This document shows positions 1-13,800 of a stretch of 64,000 nt of DNA, one piece after another (the stretch's first letter is position 1; each line of letters starts with the position of its first letter). A model generated the notes under the pieces. That model worked only from the letters and a program-made list of their open reading frames with translations, was not told the origin of the DNA and made no database searches. Origin of the DNA: Anarhynchus alexandrinus (Eukaryota > Chordata > Aves > Charadriiformes > Charadriidae); the NCBI GenBank assembly GCA_008711295.1, contig VUYV01000779.1, positions 77,078 to 141,077 on the forward strand, read 5' to 3'. A program made the position numbers and the translations under genes.

Positions 1-440
1 GGCTGGCTTGGCTGCTCCAGAGCTGGAAGCTTGGAGGAAAGAGAGGAGCAAAGGGTCCTGTGAGTCCACCTTGTGGATTCAAAGGTTGAGCGACCAAGTA
101 GCCCAAGCAGTTTGCAAGGCTGGCCCGGGGCTGAGGGCACTGCATCAGCCCCGTGGCTGGGTCGCAGCTCAGACGCAGAACTGCTGCTAAGCTGAGACAA
201 CGAGAGATACGCGAACAGACACCTGCAAATTCAGTACCTCCCTCGGCTGGTGTTTAACATTTCCTTGCTTGGAAGATATAAATATTCTATTTAAAAAGGA
301 GGGTGGGGAGGGGCAAAGATTGGTGGAGGGAAAAAATATCTATGCCGGTATTTGCTTCGCTGATCCTTTCTTGCCAACAACAGCAGCTAAAGATTCACTT
401 TGTTTTTTTTTTCACAGTTTCACTCTCTTTTTTTCCACAG

Positions 441-1824
441 ATTGACACTTCGCTAGGAGAGGAAAGTTTCCAGTCAGAGATGCAAAGGCAGAAGCGAAAC
501 AGTACGTACACAAATATATGGTAACAGAGCAGGTTTCTAGTAAGCCAAGGGTGAAATCACCACTGGGAACAGCATCTCTGGAGGTATTGAACAGTGTTCA
601 TCAAGGGGGAGTAGCTGTTGTGGTTTAACCCCAGCCAGCAGCTAAGCACCACCCAGCCGCTCGCTCGCTCTCCCCCAGTGATGCGGGACAGAATCAGAAG
701 GGCAGAAGTGAGAAAACTCGTGGCTGAGATAACGACAGTTTAATTGGTAAAGCAAAACAAGGAATTTGTTCACTGTTCCCCATCGGCAGGCAGATGTTCA
801 GCCCTCTCCAGGAAAGCAGGGCTCCATCACACACAACGGCTACTTGGGAAGACAAATGCCACAACTCTGAATGTCCTCCCCTTCCTTCTTCTTCCCCCAG
901 CTTTTATTGCTGAGTGTGATGTCATACGGTGTGTGACATCATATTGGTCAGTTGGGGTCAGCTGTCCTGGCTGTGTCCCTTTCCAGCTTCTTGTGCAGCC
1001 CCAGCCTGCTTACTGGGAGGAGAGAGTGGGAAAAAGACAAAGCCGTGATGCTGTGTAAGCACTGTTCAGCAATAACTAGAACATTGTGTTATCAACACTG
1101 CTTTCATCACAAATCCAAAACATAGCCCCACACAAGCTACTATGAAGAAATTTAACTCTACCCCAGACAAAGCCAGTACAGTAGTAAAGGCTCAAACAAA
1201 AGAGGTGGAAACTTCTCTCTGGTGAGAGATTGACATGTAGAAGCACAGTGTCTGTGCAAGATGAAATACATGGTGTAGAAAAAAAACCCAAGCCTTTTAG
1301 CAGGACAGGGGTCAAAAGATAATCCTGTATGGCTTCAGTCTCTGGTTGGCAACCCATCCACTTGCTGAGTCAAAGGAGAGAAAGGATGAGACAGCTTTTC
1401 TCTGTATATGTTATGACATTTATATCAGCTTCCCATTGCTCTGAGACCAGGGAGATCTGGCTTTTGCCAGATAAGCAGCAGATAAATCACGTGCACAACA
1501 TCTGCTGAGTAGGAATCAAGAAGATTTCCTAAGCAGAAAGTCACACTAATCTACCGTTAAACAGCAACAGAGCCCAAATGTCAAAACGGAAGCCATGCAT
1601 TTCTGATTCACCCTCACACACAGCTTTGCAGTCTCATGCTATTTCTCTTTCAGTGCTTGTTTTTGACCTTCCCCCTATGGAGTACACCGTTGACATTGAA
1701 GTAAGCCTTACGGATTCATCTTTCCTGGAGCCAATGAAGGAGTATTTCAAAACCCTTACTCTTCCAGTTTTAACAAATATTTCAAATGCAGAAATGATAA
1801 TTTCAAACATCAGTGTTACAACAG
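441..1824 (+). CDS. ADGRF5: ADGRF5 N-terminal exons (furin-like site and first ectodomain segment)
   Basis: Exon 441-501 follows a long pyrimidine tract and encodes a stretch ending in RQKR, a furin-type cleavage motif found at the same place in mammalian ADGRF5. Its donor GTACGT leaves phase 1. Exon 1654-1824 (171 nt, phase 1 at both ends) encodes a strand-helix segment starting near [10 protein letters not shown], which aligns with the mammalian EYTVNIEISF region. No upstream exon with a hydrophobic signal peptide was found in bases 1-440. Confidence 0.88.
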
Positions 1825-4800
1825 GTGGGTTGGTTATTTATTTTTATATTCTGGGTGACATGCTTTTTTTTGCCAGTATTTGATCTCTCCCAGTTTTACC
1901 ATCCATCCCGCTTAGAAATCAGCAAAACTGAACTCTCTCTGCTGCCTACTGCAAGACCCAACAAGACTGAAGCTGTAGCACACAGCAGCACGTTTTGTTA
2001 TCTGCATCCCACCACTCCTCTGTGTATAATGTTGGCATTAGGAATAGCCCTGACTGCTTTTCTTTTCCTAAGGAAGGGACAGAGCCAGAGGAAGCCGGAG
2101 CCAAAGGATTTTGCTCCAGTTTTACTAACAAGCAGCCTGAGTTACTTTCAAGCTTCAGGAAGCTGTGACAGTGGTTATCAGACTGTTTACTTCCCTCCAC
2201 TTGGATTTGGAACGTAGATGGCTGTAAGAGGCTGTACTCTGACCCTGACAGAGACAGGCTGCGTGAGATGCAGTCTTTTCCTGATTTAACTCACCAAAAC
2301 GTATTCTTACAGGGCAAGATGTCAGACAGGTTTTATTACCCGAGTTGTGGTTGTGCAACATCACATCCGAGTAACTAATACAGCGGAGGATATAGAAACA
2401 CACCGAGCATTTACAACAGTAGAGGAGGAGATTTGGTACCTTCTTATCGCTGGCCCGTAAAGCAGTGAAAGGAAATGTTCATCCGTTCTCAAAACAACAT
2501 GCAAATGGATCTTTTAAAGGCCTTCAGGGTCTCATGCAATGTGTGAAAATCACTTTGTTAATATCTTACTTTGCCAAGGGCACATTAAGAGCAGAAAAAC
2601 TTACCGTGAAGTGTTTTGGGGTGTTTTTTATTAGTGAGAATGTATGTCTTCAAAGCAGTTGGTGATAATGTCACCTTCTCTCGTGCAGCGTCTGTCAGGA
2701 TACAGTCAGCCTAACACAGCACCTCACTAGCCACGGGGACTTTGAATGACCGTTACACGCTCTTACAGTCTTTAAAAGCCTCTACGTTTGCTTTCAGCCT
2801 AGACAATATAGAAAGATCCATTCTGAAAACTATCACAGGACCCTGGCCAATATGCCAGGTAAATTTTTAGGATCAGGCTTCACATCTCCATTCAGTTACT
2901 TCAAAGTAATTGATCAGACTTATCCCTGTACCAGTCCGGTTCCTATTTCTGGTTAGTCATTTATGATTAGTATAGTAAGATTTGCAAGGCGTCAGGTCAT
3001 CGTGTTTGCATCATTCAAGTGAACTCACAAGAAGGTCAACATTTAATTGAGATCACTGGCATAAAGATACAGCAGGGTAAATATATATCATGCAATACAT
3101 TATGTCCCGTTTACCATTCTCATAGTATTTCTCTGTCTGTCTGACACCAGTCTGTCAGCCCAGTGGTGAGAACACCAGCTGTTGTTCTTGCGAAAATGGA
3201 TATGCCTGGCCAAGTGAGGTGTGCAGTGACTTGGTAATCTGCCCTCCTGCCAGCCCAGCACCCAGCCTGCCCTGCAGCTACACGAGGGAATTGCCTTTTG
3301 ACAAGCCTTACTGTAAGCCTGTGATTGAAGGTAAGGAGAAACAGTGCTGAACTTCATCATCGTACAACTCGTACTGGTTAGAAGATGGAACAGTGTTAAA
3401 GGTGTGATAAAGCAGCACGTCAGGACTGAGCTGGCTAACATATTGCCTATGAATGTAGAAAGTCTGTAGAGATGGTCTAGAGCTCTTCTCTTGGTGATGT
3501 GGGGCCACCTTGACCCAAGTACTTGCAGATATTTAGTGCCATGCTGGAGCCCCAGCTCCTGGAATCACTAAGTCTCTTTGGGACTTTCAGCTTTCGCTAA
3601 GCAAAGAAAGTTTCATCTCATCACATTTTCAACAGAGGAACTTACAAATGTGACCAAAGTGTGACATAGTGCTCAAGAGAAGAGAAGGAACAAAACCCCC
3701 AGCATGTATCTGTTGTTTGGTTTTATTGCATGACTCTCATGACAAGGTGCCCATGAGTTTTTAGGAACTTGAGTGATGACTGGAAACGCAGGCTTGGCAG
3801 CATTGGGGTGTAGCACTACCTGCTGTCCCTGCAATCCAAGACAAACCCCCATGAGGCTCTGCCTCTGATTTGTGATGGAGCAACATGCAGATACCCAGAG
3901 GCAGCCCTAGAGCTGGAAGCAGTCCAGTGATGTCAGCATGCTCATTTTAATCACCTCTGCTTAGAGGCAATGCTTTTATCACAGGGCAGTCCCATACAAC
4001 GCTGCTATACTATTTCCAGGACTAGAGCTAGTATCTCTTCCATGTGGAAGTCCCACACCTCTTAGAAGTCCAGGGCCTTGGGTACAATGATCCTCCACTG
4101 CATGGTATGGACATGTCCTTAAATGGACCCAGCTTAGAAAATTCCAGTATCTCTCTAAGCATTTTAGATTCTTTTGTGGTCATTGATGAGTCCTCACTCA
4201 GAACATTACCCTCCCAAAGTCATTGAGGATTTTTCCATTCACTTTGGTGAAACATAGGTGGAGATTCATCCTGTGTAACTTTCACTATGTAAAAGTTAAG
4301 TATCTGATCAAAGTTGTTCATCCAAACTCTCTACAACTGGAGCAATGTAGCAATTTAACCATTGTAGGAAACCTTCTGAATGTGTCACCTTTTGAAGGTG
4401 TCTCCAGCTTTGCATCAACTGGACTGGAGTCTAGATATCTAGCAGATGCCAGGCATCTAAATCAGTTATAGAAAATTAGGAGAATCCCAACTTTCCTATT
4501 ATGCAGATGAATCTTGACATGTTGTAAGGTTTTGGTTTAGGATTAGGATGGCATCACCAAGGGCAAATCATGCCTGACTACTCTAGTGGTCTTATAGGAC
4601 AGAGTGACTGCATCAGTGGACAAGGGAAGACCCACAGTTGTCATTTACCTAGACTTCTGTAAGGCCTTTGATACAATCCCCCATAATATTCTTGCTGCTA
4701 AATTGGAGAGATATGGGTTTGACAGATGGACTGTTAGGTGGATAAAGAACTGTTTGGATGGCCACATCCAAAGAATTATAGTCAATGGCTCAATGCCCAA

Positions 4801-7800
4801 GTGGAAGTCAGTAACAAGTGATGTCCTTAAGGATCTGTACTATTTAATATCTTCATCAATGACACAGACAGTGGAATTGAGTGCACCCTCAGCAAGTTTG
4901 CAGATGACACCAAGCTGAATGGTGCACTTGATTCACTAGATGGAAGGGATGTCATTCAGAGGAACTTGACAACTCGAGGAGTGGGCCTGTGTGAATTTCA
5001 TTAATTTCAATGAGGCCAAGTGCAAGGTCCTACACCTGGGTCAGAGCAATCCTCAATATCAGTACAGGCTGGGAGGTGAAGAGATTGAGAGCAGCCAAGC
5101 CCAGAAGGACTTGGAAATAATGACAGATGAAAACTGGACATGACCCAACAATGAGCGCACACAGCCTAGAAAGCCAACTGTATCCTGGGCTGCATAACAA
5201 GAAGCATGGCCAGCAGGTTGAGGGAACTGATTCTGCCCCTCTACTCTGCTCTGGTGAGACCCCACATGGAGTATTGCGTCCAGCTCTGGAGTCCTCAGCA
5301 CAAGAAAGACATGGACCTGTTGGAGCAGGTCCAGAGGAGGGCCACGAAGACAATCAGAGGGCAGAAGCACCTCTCCTATGAAGACAGGCTGAGACAGTTG
5401 GGGTTGTTCAGCCTGGGGAAGACAAGGCTCTGGGGGGACTTTATTGCAGCCTTTCAATACTTAAAGGAAGCTTATAAGAAAGACAGAGAAAGACTTTTTT
5501 ACAAGATCCTGTAGTGACAGGACAAGGGGCAACAGTTTTAAACTGAAAGAGCGTAGATTTGGATTAGACATAAAGAAGAAATTTTTTACTGTAAGGGTGG
5601 TGAGAGACTGGCACAGGTTGCCCAGAGAAGTTGTGGATGGTCCATCATTGGAAGTGTTCAATGTCAGGTTGGATGTCCCTGCCCATGGCAGAGGGGTTGG
5701 ACCAGATGATCTTTAAAGGTCCCTTCCAACCCAAACCATTACCTGATTCTATGATTCTATGATCAAGTTAGAAGAAAAAGCTAAGAAATCAGTTTGTAAG
5801 CATTGCTTTTGATTATTTTTACATATATTTTTATGTTTTTCCTTACAGATTCATGTGATATGGGGGAACCCATTGTAATGGATATGTCAGTCAGACTCGA
5901 CACAGACTTTTTGGATGATCTCAGTAATTCTTCTTCTGAATTATACAAAAAATACAAAGCTGACCTTGAAATAGCGGTAATGACTTTATTTTTCCAGCTC
6001 TGAAGATAGAAAGCCCTCTAAGAAATATGGTATTTACCCTAAGTGTCTGGGGAAATAGGGTACACTGTCACTGTTTCTGTGGGGAGCTGTGAAATACGCA
6101 GCAGTGGTAGCTGCAAAGTGGGCCAAAGCTGATCTCCATTGAAAGGCAATGGCAATATTCCCATTCATTTTAGTATGTTGGCTGACAGGGAAGTGTTTAG
6201 GAATCTTTTGCATCAAAAGCATGAAAAAAAATTGCATTATTTGTCCCAGCTTAAATCCACATGAGCATGCATAGAATGAAGCCATCAACACAAATTTATC
6301 CCATGACAGTGGGGAGAGCACCATCCCCGTTCTGTCAGCTGTGCTACATGCCCTTACATCAATGCTGAATTGAGAGTTTCCTATTTTAAGCACGCTAGAG
6401 TAATATACAGAGGACTTACGTCATGTAATATGTCTCTGTTTACAGTTTAATGCTGGCTACAGATGTTTACCGGGCTTTGTATCGGCAACAGTAGCTGGTT
6501 TCAGGTAAGTAAACAAATTCGTTTTTTCCTGGAAGACACAAGTCTTTCTGTCCAGTCTCAAGGAGACACAGGTCAGCAAAGACTGCATTCACTCTGCCTA
6601 GAACCCCCACCCAGCATATACAGACTGAGTAACAGTATAATAGCTGCAAAGGAAAGCCCAACTATTAGCATGGAAATAGGATTGTGGGCAAAGTTCACTA
6701 CTGTGCAGAAGTCCAAGAAACATAATCATTCTCCATCTGCATCCAAGCCTTTTGTGGGAAAGACTGAATTCCACCCAAAAGGGGAAAAGGATGCGAGTAA
6801 ACCTAACGTCATCTCCCAGGTCATCAGGAAGATGAATTAGTACACTGACCCTGGATGCAACATTGTGTCTGGATAAAAGAGACATTGCTTAAGTCCACAC
6901 GCATTTAAATGCAGCTGTATTTTAGGTTTCCTAAGGGAAGTTTACTAGAAATAGACAGCAGATGAAGGAGATGTCACATGAAGGTGATCTTACTTAGGGA
7001 AGAGCTGTAGCACAACCTTCTTGTTTACCTGAGCAAGTCAAGTCACAACAGAAGGCTTCACAGGTGAGCCCTGTGAAGCCTTCTGAGCCATGCAAGATGG
7101 GTCATCACAACATAAAAATCCATGAGTGTGCAAGGATATTTAATTCCGGTGCTTCTCTTGTTCTTGTATCTGTTTAGGTCTGGAAGTGTTGTTGTGAACT
7201 ACGAAGTAAAAGCAGGAGCAGCAAACTTCGATCAGATAGCAAGTTCCAACAGAATCATACCACAATTTCTAAATCCATTGTACCAGCTAAACCAATCTAC
7301 CTTCACAACAAAAATAGCTAGTAAGTTTAAGGCTCTCTCAGTATTTTCCTTTGACCTTTACTTTGGTATTCCTAGCCTGAACCATGTAGCTGCCTTATAC
7401 TGTTGATTATTTGGTACTGGGCCTTCAAAAACATTTATTTCTTTGGCTGGTTCATTTCATCCTGTGCCACCAAAGCTTAGAACTCACATGAGCTGACCAT
7501 GCACGCAATACCTCCCACAGAAAACCAAATCCTTCCGGCTGCTCCACTGAACCCTGATGCAGTCCCTCCATGGGAGAGAGATTGAATACCCTTGAGTTCA
7601 CCTCCAGAACTGAGACAGCTCTTAGCATTATAGGCTGCCGGCACTTCCCACTTCTTCAAACAAAACCATAAACCTCCTGAAGTTTACACGAGAACAGGTT
7701 CCCTCCGGCTTCCTTGGCACATTTTCCGTGCTGCTGCTGGACAGTGTGTCACAATTCAGTTGCCTGATCAAGTACTCCAGAGGTGATGTACACCGAGCGC

Positions 7801-10800
7801 TGGACTGTCTGTCTCAGAGGATTGCTTTAACCTGGTTGCTTCTCCTCCCAGTTTATCTAATTAGAAAGTAGTGGTAGTGCTAATATTTCTGGCTCTCTGC
7901 ATAAAACCTTCTGGGATCTTTGGCAGACGGTAGAATCTGTTGCAGGAAAATTGCATAGCTTTTATCGGAGGTGGTGCTCTGCAACTGATGCTGAGTGCGT
8001 ATTAATTGTGAAGCACCTGGGATTCCCATGAGATGAAAGGCACCATATAGACATGAGCTGAAATGACAATAATGCAGAACGTTCCTCTTTGTCTTCCCAG
8101 ATCAGACAAACTTCACTGTGAGCCCTGAAGACATTTTTGAAGGAGATACAGTAAGACTGACTTGTAAGATAAATTCAACATCTGAGAATGTGACCTGGTA
8201 TCACTTAGGTCAGATCATCTCAACCAACTCCCTGTTGTACAGGGTGTACAGCAAAGTCTCAGAGTCGATTCTTGAAGTTGCCAACGTAACGATGAAGGAT
8301 TCTGGTATGACTTTCTAATGTTAAAACAGCAGATGTAAATCTCTACTGTGGCTAGTTGTATAAAAAGCAGAGGAGTGCAGTGACTGCATTTTCCTAGAGT
8401 AAATGTGAAAAATACACTGTCGCCCATAGTTTTCCTGTTTGATTTTTTTAATGAACTACATACTGACTGGCATTGCCAGTAAGATGTGAACTGACTGAAG
8501 TGACTACACAGGCCAGGGTATTCTCAGTGCCAGGCTTCACTGCCGTATCACAGGAGACCACGGTGACTGTGAGGCCTTCCCACCCTTTTGGTGTCATAAC
8601 TTGAGGCTGTGGTTGAATTTGTCCTTGATGACCCTTGCTCCCTTTGCAAACATAACCTACCTAATCAGAGCTCAGAGTTACAGTTTTTCATGTGTTCATG
8701 GTTAGGGCTTATTGAAAGTCAGAAACAGGAAAATCAGTGGCATTTTGCTGGGAGGAGTTAGGGGAGTTATCATGTATTACCAGAGCTTTGACTCAAGCTC
8801 CCACTCAGTTCCTCTCTTGGGGCCATCTGTTTTACATTCAACTTCAAAAGGGTAGCCTGTGACCAGGTATTTGGGCACATTTATGGGAGGCAGGAGTTGC
8901 AGGTCCAAACTTCTTTGGGCTAAGGATGCCCTGAACCTTGGTGTCTCCACTCCAACGAAAGTGGCCTACCCACTTGGCGATCCTAATGGGGAAAGGGAAC
9001 CCCGTGTACCTGAGGTATGAGGGAAGTTTGGAGCTCTGATTACCAATTTCAAAAGGAAGCCTGGCTGCATCCAGGGGACAAGTGCCTGAGAAAGTGGTTG
9101 ATAAATACTCCACTGTCTTTGGCAATACCTTCTCCCTTATGAGGAAAGGCTGAGAGAGCTGGGACTCTTTAACCTGGAGAAGAGAAGGCTGAGGGGAGAC
9201 CTTATTATGGCGGACAAGTATCTAAAGGGTGGGTTGAAGGAGGATGGAGCCAGACTCTTTTCAGTGGTTCCCAATGACAGGACGAGGGGCAATGGGCACA
9301 AGTTGGAACATGGGAAGTTCCGGTCAAATACACGGAAAAACTTCCTTACGGTTGGGGTGACAGAGCAGTGGCACAGGCTGCCCAGGGAGGTGGTGGAGTC
9401 CCCTTCTCTGGAGATTTTCAAGACCCGCCTGGATGCAGTCCTGAGTAATGTGCTCTGGGCAATCCTGCTTTGGCAGGGGAGTTGGACGAGATGATCTCTA
9501 GAGGTCCCTTCCAACTCTGAAAATTCTGTGATTCCATGATTTTCAGCAGCATATGGCACTCAGAGTGCCATCTCTTGTGGAGTCCTCTCACCCACCTCCC
9601 ACCTGGGCACCTCTCTCTCACCCATTCTGTGTAGGAACCTTTTGCACAGTCATTGCACAAGTCTACATTCTTGCCATGACATATTGCTGCCACATGAACT
9701 ATGGGCAATATACAGATCCCCAACACACCAACTCAGACAGATTTTAAGTACGAGGGTATGTTTTGATTAGCAAGTATCAAAGCCACTGCAGAGCAGGGAG
9801 ATGTGAAAACTAGGTGTGGAAGTAGCTCCCAGCTCCTAACTCCACATGTAGAGGAAAAAAACAGTAAAATATGTTCTCAATGCTAAGATATTACCTATGC
9901 TTTACAGGTTCCTATACGTGCACTTTCACAAAGAGCAATCATTTTCACACGCTGATATACAATGCCACGAAAACAGTAGCAGTCTCTCCGCTATACATCA
10001 CTCCAAACATAAACGAAACCAGTATTATTTGCAACAGTCCTGAAATGCAGACAAACAGTCTTCTGCTGTCCTGTTGTACTGACAAACACTTACCATCGCT
10101 CACTGGTGGCTGGAATGTAACCGGAACAATCAATATTACAGGTAAGATTAACAAAAGATTGTCTTTCACCTGCTAGGTTTGTTTGTTCTTCAGAGATCTC
10201 CTCCTAATTGGCTCCCCCAAAGGCCAAGTCCTAGGATGAATACAGGGTATGCTCTAAAGGGCGGTGTGCGTGTGGGAAGGGGGATGGATGGACAGTGTGG
10301 TACAGACTCCACACATGTTGTGCAGGTGCCAGTGGGATTCTGGGCATTTCCATCCACCGTGCAGACATTGATGCTTAAAACTGTGCCATCCTGGATGGAA
10401 ACAGCTGCCTGGACCAGCATTATACCAACTTTTTCCAAAAAGCTTATTTCCATATTCTCTAATCTTGAGAGCAAGGATGAGTGTATCAATCTCTACTGCT
10501 ACTTCCAGAATCACCCCTGGGGTACGAAAACCTTCTGTGTACCACATACCGAGATTTGGCAACCGAGAGAGGCAGGTGGTACACACTGAAACAGCTGCAG
10601 CGTAGCTAAATACTGACTGCACAGTTTCCCTCTCCACCTGTGTTTGTGATACATCACATGCCGGTTGAGTCAGTGGCATCCCACAAGGCTTTACTTATAA
10701 TATGAATACGAAGAGTTAATAAAGCACCAACTAAAAGTGTTATAAAGACTTAGGAAATAACGTCAACAGAAAGCTCATAAATGTCTATGAACCATAGTCA

Positions 10801-13800
10801 TAAACAGCCTATTGCCCTCTTAATATTTTACGGGTATAGATGAACTGTTTATTGTCAAGCATTTGTTATGAGTGAAATTTAGCAGAAAGCAAGACAGCAA
10901 AATGAGATAAAAACTTCAAAGCTCATGTGCGCAGTCATTGCCGCAGGGGTCAGGTACGGGCATGCAGCAGTGGCTGCAGAGAGAGGGGTGATCCTGCCCT
11001 ACTGTAATGAGCTGGTTTGGTCTTTATTCCCTGCGGCCAGGCTTTCCCCAGGAGCTCTGCTCTCATGCCAAATGCACTTCCAGTAACAGACTGCCTTAGT
11101 GGGGTTTTCCCCCTATAGCTAAACCAGCACCTTATAGCTAAAACAACACGTTTAAAGTTGAATGGCTGTCAAGTACCTCCAAATGTTTATTTCAAAATAA
11201 GATGACATTAAAATCTGCAGTATTTACTCCTGTTTTACTTATCTTACTCATCCTAAATATCGCAGATAATGAGGTTAAACTAAACAAGAATATTCTTCAT
11301 TTTGGCTTATCCTGAGGTTGTTGCTCTCAGTTAGACTGGTTTTGGTGGCAGGTGCTCAGCAGTGTGCTGAGAGCCATCTTCAGGTCTTTGGAAGACCACT
11401 GTGAGTGTTGCCAGAGTAAAAGATGTGAATGAACGTCAGCAATGACGAGTTAAAAATGCCATCCTGTCAAAGGTTACATACAAACCCACAAGGTTTTCCT
11501 TAGCTGAAGTGATTGCTTGTGGGTTGCAGAGCCCAGGTATGTTTGGACATCCATAACCCTTCAAGGAAAGTTTATTTCTCTCTAGGAGTCTCCAGTTTCA
11601 GTGAAAACTGCACCGAATACAAGCTCAACATCAGTGAATCACTGTGCCCACCCGAGAATTCAGGCACAGTGACAACATATACATGCAAGCTGTGGACTGG
11701 ACACGGTGCCTGGCGCAGTCAAAACATCAGAGTGATGTACCTCCGGGCAGGTAAGAGTCAGGTAACACCTAACAGACCATCAGCTCTTTAATGCCTAGAT
11801 GGCCTCTGTGGTATGTGTCATTTGCAAGGAAATGATTATAACAAGTGACTCTCAATAATATAATATTTATCTTGTGTTGTCTCAGCTCAGGTAACAATAT
11901 TTCCAAGCGTAAATTCATCATTTCTTGAGGGATATGAATTCAATCTAACGTGTAAAAGTGATGTGAGCAAGTATGACAGTGTCAGTTGGAAAATCCAGTC
12001 TGGAAGTAGCAAAAAACCAGTAGACTGTGGGATGTACATCACAAATGACAACCTTACAGCCACATCTGTGCTCAGTGTGCCAACTGCCACACAGGACTGG
12101 AGTGGTGAGTGAACCTGGTTTTTATTGGCTATAGAATCATAGAATCATAGAATTATTGAGGTTGGAAGGGACCTTTAAGATCATCAAGTCCAACCATTAA
12201 CCTAACCTGACAAAACCACTTCTAAACCATGTCCTCAAGTACCACATCTACCCTTTTTTTAAACACCTCCAGGGATGGCGAATCCACCACCTCCCTGGGC
12301 AGCCTGTTCCAATGTTTGATAACCCTTTCAGTGAAAAAATGTTTCCTAATATGCAATCTAAACCTCCCCTGACATAACTTGAACCCCTCTCGTCCTATCA
12401 CTTGTCAGCAGGGAGAAGAGGTCAGCCCCCACCTCTCTGCAACCTCCTTTCAGGTAGTTGTAGAGAGTGATAAGGTCTCCCCTCAGCCTCCTCTTCTCCA
12501 GGCTAAACAACCCCAGTTCCCTCAGTCGTTCCTCATAAGACTTGTTCTCCAGACCCCTCACCAGCTTTGTAGCCCTTCTCTGGACATGCTCCAACACCTC
12601 AATGTTGTTCGTGTAGTGAGGGGCCCAAAACTGAACACAGTACTCGAGGTGGGGCCTCACCAGTGCCAAGTACAGGGGGATGATATAAAGGTAATGAAAT
12701 CTCTGTGCCAGATCATTACAACATCCCTAGCCCTGCAAATCACTGTGAAGTCTAGCCACGGTAAATAAATCAATAAAGGAGTTAAAAGTATAACTGCTGG
12801 AGGACAGGAAGACATGATGGTGCCAACAACACTGTACTTGGTCAGTATTAGAGCTCATGACCATGCAAAAGCAGAGGGGCATTTCTGTTGACTGAGACAT
12901 AACTGAGACATAGCTTTTGTGTCACTTCTTTCAGGCACCTACACCTGCACATTCTCCCAGAAGCACTTGGAGAGTTCTGCCAGTGTGACAATTGAGGTTG
13001 TTTCCTTCCCTCTGAAGAAGAAAATCCTGATAGACCCCATTGAAGCATCTATAGTATGCCGACAGCCACAAGCCCTTCAGTGCTGCATAGTCGCTAACAC
13101 CACGGGAAGCTACTCTGTCCTATTTGTGATTCAAGAAAAAACATTTCCTGCTGGTAAGGAACAATAAACTTGCATAGTTGCACTATGTGTCACAACCCAG
13201 TCCGTTTGGGGTTTTTTTTGTTTTCAGTTAGGTCTGTGTAACCAATTCATACTTACTGGTATTATGACAACCTGCAAGTACTCCTGAGAGTGTGAAAAAA
13301 AAGGAAAGGGACTTTTTTAAGGATGGTTGCGATGCCTGGAGAGCATGGCTGAGATTAATAGAAGAGCAACTGTAGTGATAAACACGTAATAGGTAAATTC
13401 AATGTTTGGTTTGCCTTGCCAGGCAGTGAGAAGTGAGCATCCTCATCACTGCTCAGATTAGAAATTGCTGAACTCCATTTATTTGCTTTTATCTTCCACT
13501 CTGCCCCTTTTTTGAACTGAGTATCAAGGAAATGTTACTTAAGAAGATGATGCACCAATTAATGAAAAATGTAGAATAACATATTAAGAGTGCAACTCAA
13601 AGAAGTAATTTCTTCAAGGATACAGGTAACATAGCTTTAACAGCACAAAAGCCCAACCTTCTATGTCTTCAAATTTAGGGCAGCTCTGCAGCTTCCCTGG
13701 CATGTTTTTATATACTAGATGTTTTCAAGTGGGTTACAAAACAGTTAATTTGAAAAAAAATCAAAGAAGAGCCACCTAAACTAACTCACAAAACATCCAG

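Noticed and set aside
8..190. Open frame from an ATG at the left edge
   Set aside because: No signal peptide, no similarity to the ADGRF5 N-terminus, and no fitting splice site.
303..440. Possible upstream start of ADGRF5 in frame with exon 441-501
   Set aside because: The frame runs through a pyrimidine tract that looks like a normal splice acceptor; the hydrophobic residues come from T-rich codons.
3100..3508. Two overlapping minus-strand open frames
   Set aside because: They are shadows of the plus-strand cysteine-rich ADGRF5 exon 3151-3330.
7122..7177. ATG plus signal-like hydrophobic stretch in frame with the SEA exon
   Set aside because: This is the pyrimidine tract before the acceptor at 7177; no promoter or transcript evidence.
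10254..10679. 141-codon minus-strand open frame
   Set aside because: No recognisable domain; lies in an ADGRF5 intron, low-complexity composition, no splice or promoter context.
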